A stretch of DNA of 64,000 nucleotides from Holacanthus passer (GCA_025331565.1 JAFREQ010000035.1:2728001-2792000); one strand, 5' to 3'. Shown: positions 51,040 to 61,307, counted from the stretch's first letter. Translations and numbers: made by a program. Notes: a model not told the origin generated them from the letters alone.

Positions 51040-51530
51040 TGTTGTGGAGGAGGATGGGGTATTATTATCTTCCAGCTACCCACCCTGCTATAAAAACTAG
51101 TGGTGCGACATCTCCACAGCGCAGTGCTGCTGCCCTCCCTCCCTTCCTCTCACTCTCTCGCTCGTCCTACATGAGCCACACACAACAGTGAGCCTGACTC
51201 TTAACTCCACACCAGCCACTCTGCTACACAGACAGACCCAAGAATCACACTCTGCTCTCCTCTGTTGCGCTGCTTTTGCTTCTCTCCATTGGATATTCCT
51301 CCCTGGGTGTTTCTTTTTTTTTCCATTTTTGTGAATGGGCATCCGTGGCCAGTGTGGGGAGCTTGTGAATGGACTGACTGCCTGGCTGACTGATTGACAG
51401 ACTGGCAAAGAGAGAGGCAGCTGTGTTTCAATTGAAAAGGGCAATGCTGAGAGGTCAAGCGAGGAGCAACAAAGCCTCTTAGTAGTCTGGAAATACAAAG
51501 ACACGTGAGGGGAATCGTGAAACTGAAGGT
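51040..51530 (+). promoter_or_regulatory. TATA-containing promoter with candidate noncoding first exon
   Basis: TATAAAAA lies at 51089-51096, so a start near 51118-51122 is expected. About 400 nt of mixed, repeat-poor sequence follow, ending in the donor ACTGAAG|gtacgg (exon end 51528). A second donor, ACAC|gtgagg, has its GT at 51505-51506. No long frame opens on the + strand. This is about 6.3 kb upstream of the first coding exon of zbtb7c and on the same strand, so it is a reasonable 5' UTR exon of that gene. The minus-strand frames at 51097-51504 have no recognisable domain. Confidence 0.4.
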
Positions 51531-52959
51531 ACGGTAGGTGATGGTTGCTGAAAGCTGTGGAATGCTGGGGAACGTATCAAGACATGTGTGAATTTATGTG
51601 GATGCCAGAGTTTTGGAGCATGCACATGGGTGTGTGTCTGTGCGTATATGTCCATAATAATTCATCACATTGTTACTGAGTGTGCATGTGTGTGAACAAG
51701 CTTGCACTTGTGCTTTGTTACAGTGTGCGCACGTGCATCACTTTGCGTCCCTATTTACAGGGTGTTTATATGAGCTTACTGCTCCAGATCATAAAGGCCT
51801 GACAAGGTGCAAACAGGTCAATAAAGTCACTTAATGACGCATGTAATTCTTTAGGCTGTACTGTAAATATCGTGCTATAAGATTCCAGAAATAGCATGAG
51901 CGTTTATAGCATCACAGCACCTCTTGGAAATGTCAAACATGGTAGTTTTAGTGCACTTAAGTATGTGTTTTGTCTCCAACGGTAATTATACATTTCAATT
52001 TTAGATATTCCGTATCTATACGACACTCTTCTTCATAGCCAAAATAAATACGCAGGTAATTCATAAAGTTAAAGGGGATGTTTGTGAGTGAGGACAAAAT
52101 AAAAACATGTTATGGATTTGAGGCTAAGCTGTAAATTACTATTTACAACAGGCTTGTTGTCAGCCGGCTTATAGACCTCTTACCTCACATAGTTACAAAA
52201 TGCCATGACCGGTATTACCATTAAAAATGTTTATCAGCTGTTGTTTTTCACTTTTGTATAAAGATTTGTTTGCACTCCCTGAATTCTTTATTGAAATTAA
52301 GAGCAGAAAAATGAAAACTGTTAAAAAAGTAAGATGCAAATCACTGTAAGTGTGGAGTTAAGTCCAGGAATTGCATATAAAAAAAAAATAACATGAGGTT
52401 ATATTGTCACTGATGGAACATTTATGAAGTCACTTTAAAAGAGTACCTGTAGTTAAACACCTACTCACAAACTGTGACAGGAAATGTATCACAGATCAAT
52501 GTCATGGTAAAGACATGTTTGCTTAATCACATATTGTAACTCTGATTAAATTTCATTAACTGCAGCCGGATTTTATCCCACGCCTGCCAGTGTGTAAGAA
52601 AGGCTTTTAACTTTTGTTCCTTAACCTTTTTTTTTTTTAATTATTAAATCTTCAATACGTCACGGTGAATGTTTCTAAAAGCTGACCTTTTTCTTCTTTG
52701 ACCCATTTATGAATATCAGAAAAATACAAATAAAGAAGTATCCATTTTAACCAAGGCTGAATTATAAAATTGAAAAGTAGATTTTTTTATTTTACATTGT
52801 GCCATTCTAGCTTTCAGCACTGAATTCAACCTTCTTCTGTTCATCTTGGGGTCTCTATTCAGACCAAAGACAGAGAGAAGGTGATATAGAAAAATAAATA
52901 ATCTGTCCTTCATTTCACGGCGAATCGTCCAGAAGTGACATTCTTAATCACTGAACTGA

Positions 52960-53300
52960 TATTCAGCAGCGAAAACATAAACTTTTGTTTACTTTGGGGG
53001 TGAGAGAGATAATGGTGTGTAGCTGTGGGCCCCCCTGAAGGCTCGAGAGGTGACACTTGGTGCAAACAGGCTCTTTAAGGAGCCGAGCGAGTTGAATTGG
53101 CCTCCAGATCCCAGGAGACCAGATCCAGTGTTTACTTCAAATTACCCCCATTTTATCACATTTTTAATTAATACAAATTAAGTGTTAATTAAAGGCATAA
53201 ATTGTTGATTATTTGCTGAAGTGATTGTAGTGAACAGTGAAATATAATAATGAATTTATTGGTGCACCTGTTGAAACTTTAATAAGAATCTGTTTAAAGT
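52960..53300. promoter_or_regulatory. Candidate conserved noncoding element
   Basis: A repeat-free block with a mixed-composition half ('tgtttactttggggg', 'cacttggtgcaaacagg') and an AT-rich half with several TTAATTA-like homeodomain sites (about 53160-53210). It lies 4.6 kb upstream of the zbtb7c coding exons. The call rests on composition and motif density only. Confidence 0.25.
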
Positions 53301-54106
53301 GAGGTTTTCGCCGCTAGATTTTTTGAAATGTGTTAAACTTGCAGGCCGTTTTTCAACTAAAATAATATCTAATATAAGTCAGTCTTTACTTACATTAATA
53401 ATTTTTATGGGACCTTAAACCATATTTACATAACAGTGTAAATGTCGTATAAATGTGCACCAAACTTCACGCAAGTTTTCAACTTTCAAGCAAAACTCGT
53501 GCAGTTAAACGCTCAAATTTTGGCCCCGACATTTCATCATTATTGTAAATACCCATGTTGTGTAACTGGCATTATATACAGTTCACCTGCTCAAATTGAC
53601 AGCAATTAAGACACAATTTAAAAACTCTCCCTATGCGGCCTATAGGCTCCAGACAATCATTTAAAACCCCGACCAAGGAAGTGTCTCCTCAAGAAACAGG
53701 TGCACTGGTGTTTTACTGGTGATAATGGACTACCTTACACAGTAGGTCAAATGAATGTCTCCTCCTAATAAGGGGGTGACTTTTGGCTGTCAATACTATA
53801 AATTATTGGCCGTGCAATTGTCCGTCTGTGACAGTTGTTTAGCAGGTGTTTGCTATGGGCAGTTGGTGACAGGGGTAAAGTTTGGCTGCCGGTGATTTAG
53901 CATGTGGGTCAGGTGGATGCACTGGCCTGACAGGGATAAACTAGGCTTTGGGTGTTGTAGCTTACAGGCCAAATGAGTGTCTGCCCGTGACAAGGGTTGA
54001 GATGGACATTAGCTGCTGATTTGTGGCCTGAGCGGTCAGGGCTGGGGACAAGTTAGCCGCTCTACTCTGGGCATAATGATGATACAGCTGCAATGGGGAC
54101 AGAGGG

Positions 54107-54188
54107 AGGAGGAGGAGGAGGAGAGGAGGAAGAGGAGAATGATTAGGAGGAGGAGGAGGAGGAGGTGGTGGTGGTGGTGATGGTGGTC
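54107..54188. repeat. (GGA)n/(GGT)n trinucleotide repeat
   Basis: GGA and GAG units with two interruptions are followed by a GGT run. It is a long purine strand bias with slippage potential. Confidence 0.95.
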
Positions 54189-54728
54189 AGAGCCCGGAAA
54201 GCAGATGAAGTTCTTGGGAGAAAGACGACACTGAATGGAGGTGACACATAATTTGGGGTGGGAGTGCTGAGTTGAAAGTGTTAGTGACTAAGTGAGGCAT
54301 GAGAGGAGACGTGGCCGGTACAGGCAGGCAGAAAGAGAGACAGACAGAAAGGCAAGACTGACCATTAGAGGTCAGTTTAATAATCGAATCGAGCGCGGTG
54401 TGAATAGTTTTCACGCATGGAACTGAAATTCCTGCTAAGCAGATTAATTCAGCGATGCGTGTGCGATAAACAGAAATAGGTGCCGTAGCTGATGATAGCA
54501 ACAAAATATGATTATTTATGACATTCAGAAATGTGTCACATAATCATGGCAGGTTGTTTTATTGAACCATTAAATGAGTCAATAAAAAAAGGTATTGAAA
54601 AAGTTAGATTGTCCTTCCATGACTCTGCCAGAAGAGTCAGATGGATAAAGAGCCAAATGACTTAAACAGTAATTATCAGAGCCCTTTCACAAGGCGTCCC
54701 CACCCTGGCTGCTCCGACGGGTGGAGGG

Positions 54729-54730
<2 letters not shown>

Positions 54731-54766
<36 letters not shown>
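54731..54766. repeat. (GT)18 microsatellite
   Basis: An uninterrupted GT run. Confidence 0.95.
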
Positions 54767-54769
<3 letters not shown>

Positions 54770-54889
54770 GGGTTAAGGCTGTTTGGCTGATGAAATGTCG
54801 CTCCAGGACCTTGTGGTGGGAAAGCTGTGCCCTCCTCCCCTCCCTGTCTATGTGGCACATCCTCCTTAGATCCTCTCCACATTGTAATT

Positions 54890-55290
54890 AGGGGCTGGCC
54901 GCTAAGAGCTAGCGCTAGCCAGTGGCAGGCAAACAGTGGGAACCGAGGGGAGTGGTGCTCGCTGGGGCACCAGGCGAACAAACAGCAACAGCAGCACGTG
55001 TCCCATAGTTCCAGGAGTGGGTGGGATGGATCGAGAGCAAACGAATGACAGTGGGTTCGCCAAGCCCTCCCAGTCAGACTCTTTTTCTCTCCCTCTCTTA
55101 TCCACTCGGTGTTGTTCCAAGCTCTGCGCTATTGTTTGCCTTGGCAGGCTGTTACAGGGAGGGGCCCCTCCGCTGGTGTTTGTGCAACCTGTTAGGGAAC
55201 TTTTTGGGCCATCTGATCTCTCCCTTGCTCTCTCGCTGGAGATTCTCTCACCTTTTACCCAGGCTATTACTTTTATGGATGGTGTGAAAC
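54890..55290. promoter_or_regulatory. Candidate conserved noncoding block with 12-bp palindrome
   Basis: The palindrome GCTAGCGCTAGC is at 54908-54919. The following 350 bp are repeat-poor and GC-richer than their surroundings, and carry overlapping open frames on both strands with no domain. It could be an upstream exon or enhancer of zbtb7c. Confidence 0.25.
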
Positions 55291-55778
55291 ATAATAGAAA
55301 AAGGATATTGTTCTATCTTTGTAGACATTAATCTGCAGGGGACACGACAGAATGAGGGGAAGAAGTTTTAATGTGGTGTGTGTTTCCATTTGGGTGAAAT
55401 TGAACACAGGTGGCATCCCCTTTTCCTCTCATTTCTATTTTAAATGTAGAATTTCATCAGCTGGCCCGGCCACTGCAACTTTCCCCGTCGCTCTTTTCCA
55501 GCTTTCCCATCAAGGTGGCTCTGTGTTGTAGGTCTGTGGGCCTACATCCTATACCACCACCCCCTCTATAGACATTTTAATTATGTCCACGCTGTATCAA
55601 TGGCATGAACATAGCCACAGTTACCTAGCAACAAGATCGACAAGAATAAACTACATGTAAGATTGGTATCCAAGTTGTATACCTGCAGGTGAACTGAGGG
55701 ATTTTCTGAAATTATTATTTTTTTTTTTTTCCCTCCTATGGTGAGATCCACTGCAGCACAAAAGAGAAAGCAAGACAC

Positions 55779-55779
<1 letters not shown>

Positions 55780-55820
<41 letters not shown>
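55780..55820. repeat. (TG)20 microsatellite
   Basis: The longest clean dinucleotide run seen in the window, about 2 kb upstream of the zbtb7c coding start. Confidence 0.95.
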
Positions 55821-55821
<1 letters not shown>

Positions 55822-57781
55822 CTTCAGCCCTGGCGCATTTAGAGCCAGTCAACAATGCAGCTGTGGTGAGCGGGCCCGCTTCAAAGTATTTATCTACACA
55901 TGCCTCCAGTGACCACCAAGTGTGGACGGCTAAGTTGGGGCTCTATTCATAGATGTGAATGAATGAGCACCCTGCCAGAGGAGGTTTTTATCACCGTGAC
56001 TGTAAACAACAGCACAGTGAATCAACAGGTAGGAACTCAGGCGACTGTGGAATGAAGGTTTTAGTATAAGTGAACAGATTTTGTCTGTGCATTGAGGCAA
56101 TATCTGCTGTCTCGAGCTCTTAGTCACTGCTCTGTAAATCAAACGCAAGTGGAGAGGGCATGCTGCAAAGTAAGCATTTTGACAGGATACAGTATCTAGA
56201 GTACAATCTGACCTCTTTTGTCGCTCTCTATATTTCTCACCACATCCCAATTGCACACTGTATTGTTCAAACAAGGGTATCAGCTTGCTTCGCGCTCACA
56301 TCTGGTGGAGACAGACAACGGGGATGGACATACGTTACACCCACTATCGCAGGAACTCACGCACACTTATCAAACCTCATTGCGTGTTTAAGTGTCAAAC
56401 AGAAACAAGCCATTTAATGTCTTATCAAGATGATGGGTTTCCCTAACTCGCACAGTTCCTACAAGAAATCGTAACAGCACAGTCGAGAGTAAATATTACC
56501 GGATGTGATGTTTGCTCAAAATGAGACATGCTGTACCACTTGTTGCCTGCACAGATGGCACACAAACAAGGATGCCTACAGTATATTTTAATAAAATGAG
56601 ACTGTCACTCATTGTGTTAACAATATCAGTTTCGGCTAAGAGCCTCCATCTATTCAAATATTAATGCTTTTTGAATGATCCAGTGATTGGATGCTGCTTC
56701 TCTTCAGACTGAGGTGCACGTGGGACTATTACATTCTTTAAATCAACATTTTAGATCCTATTTCATTATGTGCTTTAACATGCCCTCGTCACCTTCCTGC
56801 TGGCACTTCCTGCTCGAGAGAATCCCTGCTGCAAAACCAGGTGCTGCTTCATCCCCGTGATAACTAAAATGTTACGTTTGTTTGCTGAGGAAGCGAGAAA
56901 CCAACTATGTGGATTTTAGGAGAAGTGCCACTCACTGTGTCATTGTGAAAAATGACAATCATCAAATGCCAGCAGGAAATCAAAGAGGACGCGTTCAAAT
57001 TAATTATTGTATAACATTCCCCAGGTATTTTCACATTTCGCAAAGACTCTTCTGTCCGTGTGGAACAAAAAAATATTCTATCAGTTGCACAATAAGAACT
57101 GTTTTTTACTCCCAAGTCGCAGCTCTATTTTCTAATCCAAACTAAGATAGTTCCCTTGTGACATTATCTACTTGTTAATTAGTTTGTTAAGATTTATTTA
57201 TACAGGAAGTCTCATTGAGATCAAGATTGTTTACACAAGAAAGATCTGAGGACAAATTGTACAACATGAATCAGTGTTTAAAAGTTTTATCATTATATTT
57301 TAATGCTAATTTATTATTATTTTTGTTATTGTTTGTCTATTGTATAAAATCAGCAAGATATGTCACTCTTCTTTTTTTGTTGGATTAGGAAATAGAGTCA
57401 CAACTTGGAAAATGTGTTAAAAATCTTTGTTATCATGTGCCAGACTGAACATTTTTGGATCCGGGCGATCCAAGACAAAAGACTCTTGAAGGACTCTCAA
57501 ACTACTTTCAAAATATGTTGCAAGTGTTAAATGACCTTATGGGCTTTTGAAAGATTACCAGGGGTTTATCGCTCAGAATAACAGATGCTTAGCTCTCTGA
57601 CTCGAACATAATGACATCGAATGAGAGAAGAGACGACACTATTAGTAAAAATAAAATTACAAGAGAGGATTAATGGAGGCTTTGAGAGCCAAATGCGGGT
57701 TCCGCAGAGTAATGCCTTTTTCAGTTTGACCTTCTTATTTAAGTGTCACTAAACAGCTCATTGTTATTGCCTCCTATCTAG
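55821..57781. other. zbtb7c: Sequence immediately upstream of the zbtb7c coding exons
   Basis: Unique, mostly AT-rich, with no coding-like frame. It most likely forms the end of the intron before the first coding exon. Confidence 0.5.
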
Positions 57782-57808
57782 ATAATCGGCAGAGACAGAG
57801 AGCGGAGA
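57782..57808 (+). other. zbtb7c: zbtb7c 5' UTR immediately before the start codon, with candidate splice acceptor
   Basis: A pyrimidine-leaning stretch ending ctcctatctag puts a candidate acceptor AG at 57780-57781. A second AG is at 57791-57792. Either would start the first coding exon 17-27 nt before the ATG, as in a gene with upstream noncoding exons. Which AG is used cannot be told from sequence alone. Confidence 0.5.
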
Positions 57809-58525
57809 ATGGTTCATCACAGAGAAGAGGACCTGATTGGGATCCCCTTCCCGAATCACAGCAGTGATGTCCTCTGCAGCCTCAATGAGCAGCGTCGTGA
57901 CGGGCTGCTCTGCGATGTCATCCTCATCGTCCGGGACCAGGAGTACCGAACCCACCGCTCCGTTCTGGCCGCCTGCAGCCAGTACTTCAAAAAGCTCTTC
58001 ACAGTGGCCACCACTGACGGCGGGGACCACCATCACACAGCTGCTGTGTATGAAATCGACTTTGTGGCTCCGGAGTCTCTCACAGCCATCCTGGAGTTCG
58101 CCTACACTTCCACTCTGACAGTGACGGCGTCCAACGTTAAAGAGATCCTGAACGCGGCTCAGATGCTGGAGATCCCCTGCATCATCAACGTGTGCCTGGA
58201 GATCATGGACAGCGGGGGTGGAGGCGGCGGAGGAGGCAGAGTGGAGGAGGGAGAAGAGGATGAAGAGGAAGAGGAGGACGCGGAGGAAGATGAGGAGGAG
58301 GAAGAGGAGGAGGAGGACGAGGAGGAGGATGTGGGGTCGAGGAAGGACGAGCAGGAGGAGGAGGAGGACAATGTGAGCGAGAGGTCGCTGCAGTCGTCGG
58401 AGAGCAGGGGGGAGCAGACGCCACCAGGGACGGAGGACTCGCCGCCTCCCAGCACCTCCACGTACCACCAGCAGTTTGACCTGTCGTCCCAGTCACAGTC
58501 TCCAGACACCATGAGAGGAAAACAG
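57809..58525 (+). CDS. zbtb7c: zbtb7c coding exon 1 of 3 (BTB domain, acidic tract)
   Basis: This exon holds 717 nt, exactly 239 codons, and ends in phase 0 at AAACAG|gtattg. It encodes the whole BTB/POZ domain, including the ZBTB7C-type segment IGIPFPNHSSDVLCSLNEQR, then the Gly run and acidic tract and a Ser/Pro-rich end. The acidic tract is written almost entirely in GAG, GAA and GAC codons, so the coding strand is a purine run prone to slippage. Reading on past the donor reaches a stop at 58586-58588 after 20 more residues, so splicing is needed to reach the zinc fingers. Confidence 0.93.
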
Positions 58526-60391
58526 GTATTGGATATTCTGTCATTTCTGTTACTAATCTTGTATTTTCAAGGCAAAAATAAGACTTAAAATGACCAGTCC
58601 GAAGTTCAAAAGGCTGATGTTGCCGTCTTGTGTTGCAGGAGAGTATGGAGAGCCGGGCTTTGAAGGATTTCTCCATCGAGTCTCTCCTCCAGGAGGGGCT
58701 CTACCCCCGTATGTCAACGCTGGACAGGAGGGCCAGTTTCTCCCCTCTCCTCCCAGGTTTCTATCCCTCCATGTGGGCCGCAGAGTTCCCGGCCTTCCCC
58801 AAGCAGCTCCTGGACCCAAACCACCACCAGCATCCCCATGCAGGAGCCTCACCGCAAGCCAGGCTGCCCCACGCCTTCCCCACCTCTGCGCCGCTCGAGG
58901 CCTCCAGGCCCCTCGACCTAGCTGTGAAAAGAGAGATCATAAAGGAGGAGATGAAAGAGGAAGTCCCACTCAGTCTGCTCCACGGCAACTTCCTGAAGGA
59001 GTTTGTCAGCTCGGGCCTGGGCGGCACCATGAACGCTGGGTCGGTGCCATCAGAAAGCCACGCTCTGGGTCCGGTGAAGGATGAAGCCGACTTCCGGTCT
59101 TACCTGAGCTTCCTGAGCTCCGCCTCCCACCTGGGGGCGCTGTTCCCTCCCTGGCAGCTGGAAGAGGAGAGGAAGATGAAGCCCAAAGCGTCGCAGCAGT
59201 GTCCGATCTGCAACAAGGTCATCCAAGGAGCCGGGAAACTGCCGCGACACATGAGGACGCACACGGGAGAGAAACCGTACATGTGCACTATCTGTGAAGT
59301 ACGATTCACCAGGTATGTAAAGCAGCAGCTCCTCATTACTTCACTATAAGTGTTTCAGATTCACCACAGAGTTCATCTTGAGATCTTCATGTTCTTGTGT
59401 GTTTTGACTACAAAGCACCGGGTTATGTAAAACAGCAGTGTTCGTGGAAAAGTACCCCATGCTCTTCTGACTGAGGTTAATCTGTTTTCACCAAATGTGA
59501 ATATCAAAGAGCTTGAAGTGGAAAGCCCCCTCCGCTGGTTTCTTTGCATTAGTGATATCTCACTCACCTACATCCTCCTGCTTTGGCATATTTTCCACCT
59601 GTATTTTAGAGCACAACTTTACTGTTGTCAGTAGAGACAAATGGCTTTTAAACTCGCTTGTACTCAACCAGATCTCGAAGGGAAAAGAAGCGCAGCTTTA
59701 TAATTCATGTGTTAACCTTTCCACCCACAACATACTGTATGAAAACATGTGATTCTGCTCTTTTCTCAGACAAGACAAACTCAAGATCCACATGAGGAAG
59801 CACACAGGTGAGCGTCCCTACATCTGCCTCCACTGCAACTCCAAGTTTGTCCACAACTACGACCTGAAGAACCACCTGCGAATCCACACGGGTGTCCGTC
59901 CATACCAGTGCGAGCACTGCTACAAAAGTTTCACACGGTCCGACCACCTACATCGACACATCAAGAGGCAGAGCTGCCGCATCTCCCGCCCCCGGCGAGG
60001 ACGAAAGCCAGCCGCTTGGCGGTCCACGCCCACCAGCAACTTCCTGTGCCCCCCCACTGCTTCCACCAACCGGTTTGAGGAGAATGGGTTAAGACCCGCG
60101 TACCAGGGAGTCAAGAATCACGGACTTGGGGAGGTGCTCGGCCTCGGCAACAGGGGTCTGGGATTTAAGAGCGGGGACGGTGCGGGCAGGGAGAGCAGGG
60201 AGGAACGGCGAGCAGAGGGGAAGCACGTCGCAGAGGAGGAGAAGGCAGGAGCAGGGAGGCAGAGGGGAGTGTTTGCCTTCGCCCTGGCTGGAGAAGAAGT
60301 GCTTACCCACTCTCCATTTTATGCTTCGACCTCTGACCCCTGGACCATGAGACTGGAGCGAGCTCCACCCATCCCTGAGCCGGCCAAATGA
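57809..60391 (+). CDS. zbtb7c: ZBTB7C-like BTB/POZ zinc-finger transcription factor (three coding exons)
   Basis: Spliced CDS join(57809-58525, 58639-59312, 59770-60391), 2013 nt, about 670 aa. The family are nuclear DNA-binding regulators, mostly repressors, whose BTB domain dimerises and recruits corepressors. Residues about 10-133 form the BTB domain, with the charged-pocket pair Asp36 and Arg50. Residues 136-143 are eight Gly and about 146-174 are Glu/Asp-rich. DFSIESLL lies at 249-256. Zinc fingers: C427/C430/H443/H447; C455/C458/H471/H475; C483/C486/H499/H503; and a last C2HC finger C511/C514/H527/C533, joined by TGEKP-type linkers. A basic RPRRGRKPAAWR stretch (537-548) follows, probably part of the nuclear localisation signal. 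The C-terminal FAFALA and DPW patches resemble human ZBTB7C. The start has A at -3 and G at +4, with an in-frame TAG at 57779-57781. From memory human ZBTB7C is about 619 aa. ZBTB7A and ZBTB7B fit worse in the linker and tail. Confidence 0.95.
58526..58638 (+). other. zbtb7c: zbtb7c intron between coding exons 1 and 2 (113 bp)
   Basis: The donor is CAG|gtattg and the acceptor is tgttgcag|GAG. A branch-point-like ctgat lies at 58614-58618, about 20 nt before the acceptor AG. The interval is not a multiple of three and carries an in-frame stop, so it cannot be read through as coding. Removing it joins two parts of a ZBTB7C-like protein in frame. As I recall, ZBTB7 paralogues in mammals have the region from the BTB to the second finger in one exon, so this may be a lineage-specific intron. 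Confidence 0.85.
58639..59312 (+). CDS. zbtb7c: zbtb7c coding exon 2 of 3 (linker, fingers 1 and most of 2)
   Basis: This exon holds 674 nt in phase 0 at the 5' end and leaves two bases of an Arg codon at the 3' end (ACC AG|gtatgt). It encodes DFSIESLL, a Pro/His-rich stretch, RPLDLAVK, a KREIIKEEMKEE charged patch (a possible but unproven sumoylation site because of IKEE), and SYLSFLSSASHLGALFPPW. It then encodes KPKASQQCPICNKVI, the first zinc finger and the front of the second. The ZBTB7C-like linker blocks are the best evidence separating this gene from ZBTB7A and ZBTB7B. Confidence 0.93.
59313..59769 (+). other. zbtb7c: zbtb7c intron between coding exons 2 and 3 (457 bp)
   Basis: The donor is CCAG|gtatgt and the acceptor is ttttctcag|ACAA, preceded by a pyrimidine stretch. 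The intron splits the Arg codon of the FTR motif in zinc finger 2 in phase 2. I recall ZBTB7 paralogues having an intron at this same place. I see no repeats or open frames of note inside it. Confidence 0.92.
59770..60391 (+). CDS. zbtb7c: zbtb7c coding exon 3 of 3 (rest of finger 2, fingers 3-4, C-terminus)
   Basis: The first base completes the split Arg codon and the exon then reads QDKLKIHMRKHTGERPY. It encodes the two His of finger 2, finger 3 with NYDLKNHLRIH, and the C2HC finger 4 with SDHLHRHIKRQSC. The tail is rich in Gly, Arg and Glu (residues about 549-628), and its last 42 residues keep FAFALA (632-637) and DPW (653-655), patches I also recall at the end of mammalian ZBTB7C. The stop is TGA at 60389-60391. 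Confidence 0.93.
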
Positions 60392-61030
60392 ACTGTGGTC
60401 TGTGGAAGAAAAAAAAAGACAAGAAAGAAAGTCTCTTTAATCTCTGTCTGTTCTGCTCCAGGAAGCTAAAGCACCTTTTTAAAAAGTGAAAGAGTCAGAT
60501 CAATGAACCTTTTGAAGCCTGCTGATGTGGCTGTAGTAAAACAGACTTTTTCTTTTTTTTGAAAACACAATCTAACTAAATAATTTCACAGATGTCATGT
60601 TGAGTTCAGCCCTGTGAATGTTTACAGAAATTTTGATAGCATTTAAGAAGAGGCAAACAGTTTGACACTGCTAATGAGGAAAACATATCGGAATGCTGTT
60701 ATATATATTATTTGCATTATTTATCTACAAGGTTGTCAAAAATGCTATTAATTCAAAAACTACATAATTCTGCAATGTCCTCTACAGCAAGATGAGATGA
60801 GGCTTTTATGCTGGAAAGTATTCATATGCAAGAAAATATAAATCTACACCCAAAGCAGGAGCTATTGTAATTGTACAATGTTGAATTAGTGACTATGATG
60901 AATGTAAAACAAATGATTACATGTACAAACACAATCAAGCATTTATTGTAGAAAAGGGTTATTGTAACATTTCATAATGAATGGGAAGTGGAGTAGACAT
61001 GAATAAAAGTGAAATAAATAAATAAGCCTG
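60392..61030 (+). other. zbtb7c: zbtb7c 3' UTR (proximal form)
   Basis: AT-rich sequence without open frames follows the stop codon. AATAAA occurs at 61002-61007, with overlapping AATAAA-type hexamers at about 61013-61023 and T/G-rich sequence after about 61045, giving a plausible cleavage site near 61030. A longer form is also possible: unique-looking AT-rich sequence continues to about 61780, with further AATAAA hexamers at 62353-62358 and 62370-62375. Confidence 0.5.
61002..61024 (+). terminator. Candidate poly(A) signal cluster
   Basis: AATAAA at 61002 is followed closely by overlapping AAATAAATAAATAA. This is the first hexamer cluster after the zbtb7c stop codon. It is in the right orientation and has a T/G-rich stretch downstream. 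Confidence 0.5.
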
Positions 61031-61299
61031 CATCCAAACAAATCACAGTGATTTTTATTTTGGACAGTCGTGTTTTAAATGTTAAAAAATGACTTTAAAA
61101 AAACCCATTAAAAATGGTTTATTACGGCAGGGCGTAGTCTGGCACATGTCCTGCAAGTGTAATGTTTAATTCAAACATTATTTAATAATATTCCAAAACA
61201 AAGGGAACCCACTTGAAGTAATAAATCAGGATGTTTGATGATAATGTGTTATTATCCTTCCACTGCCTTGTTCTGATTTAAGCTCCTCGTCTGCACTAT

Positions 61300-61307
61300 T
61301 GTACATA
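61300..61307 (+). promoter_or_regulatory. Possible Pumilio site in the distal 3' UTR
   Basis: TGTACATA fits the TGTANATA Pumilio consensus. It matters only if the longer 3' UTR is made. Confidence 0.25.

Noticed and set aside
51097..51504. 135-codon minus-strand frame over the TATA-led block
   Set aside because: No domain, and it lies against the orientation of the TATA box and donors.
57764..58468. 234-codon frame on the minus strand opposite zbtb7c exon 1
   Set aside because: It is the complement of conserved BTB coding sequence. Its long Leu run is just the antisense of the GAG tract, and no domain is seen.
58159..58676. Minus-strand frames rich in Ser or Pro over the zbtb7c acidic tract
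   Set aside because: Poly-Ser and poly-Pro come from reading the GAG/GAA repeat backwards in the other frames.
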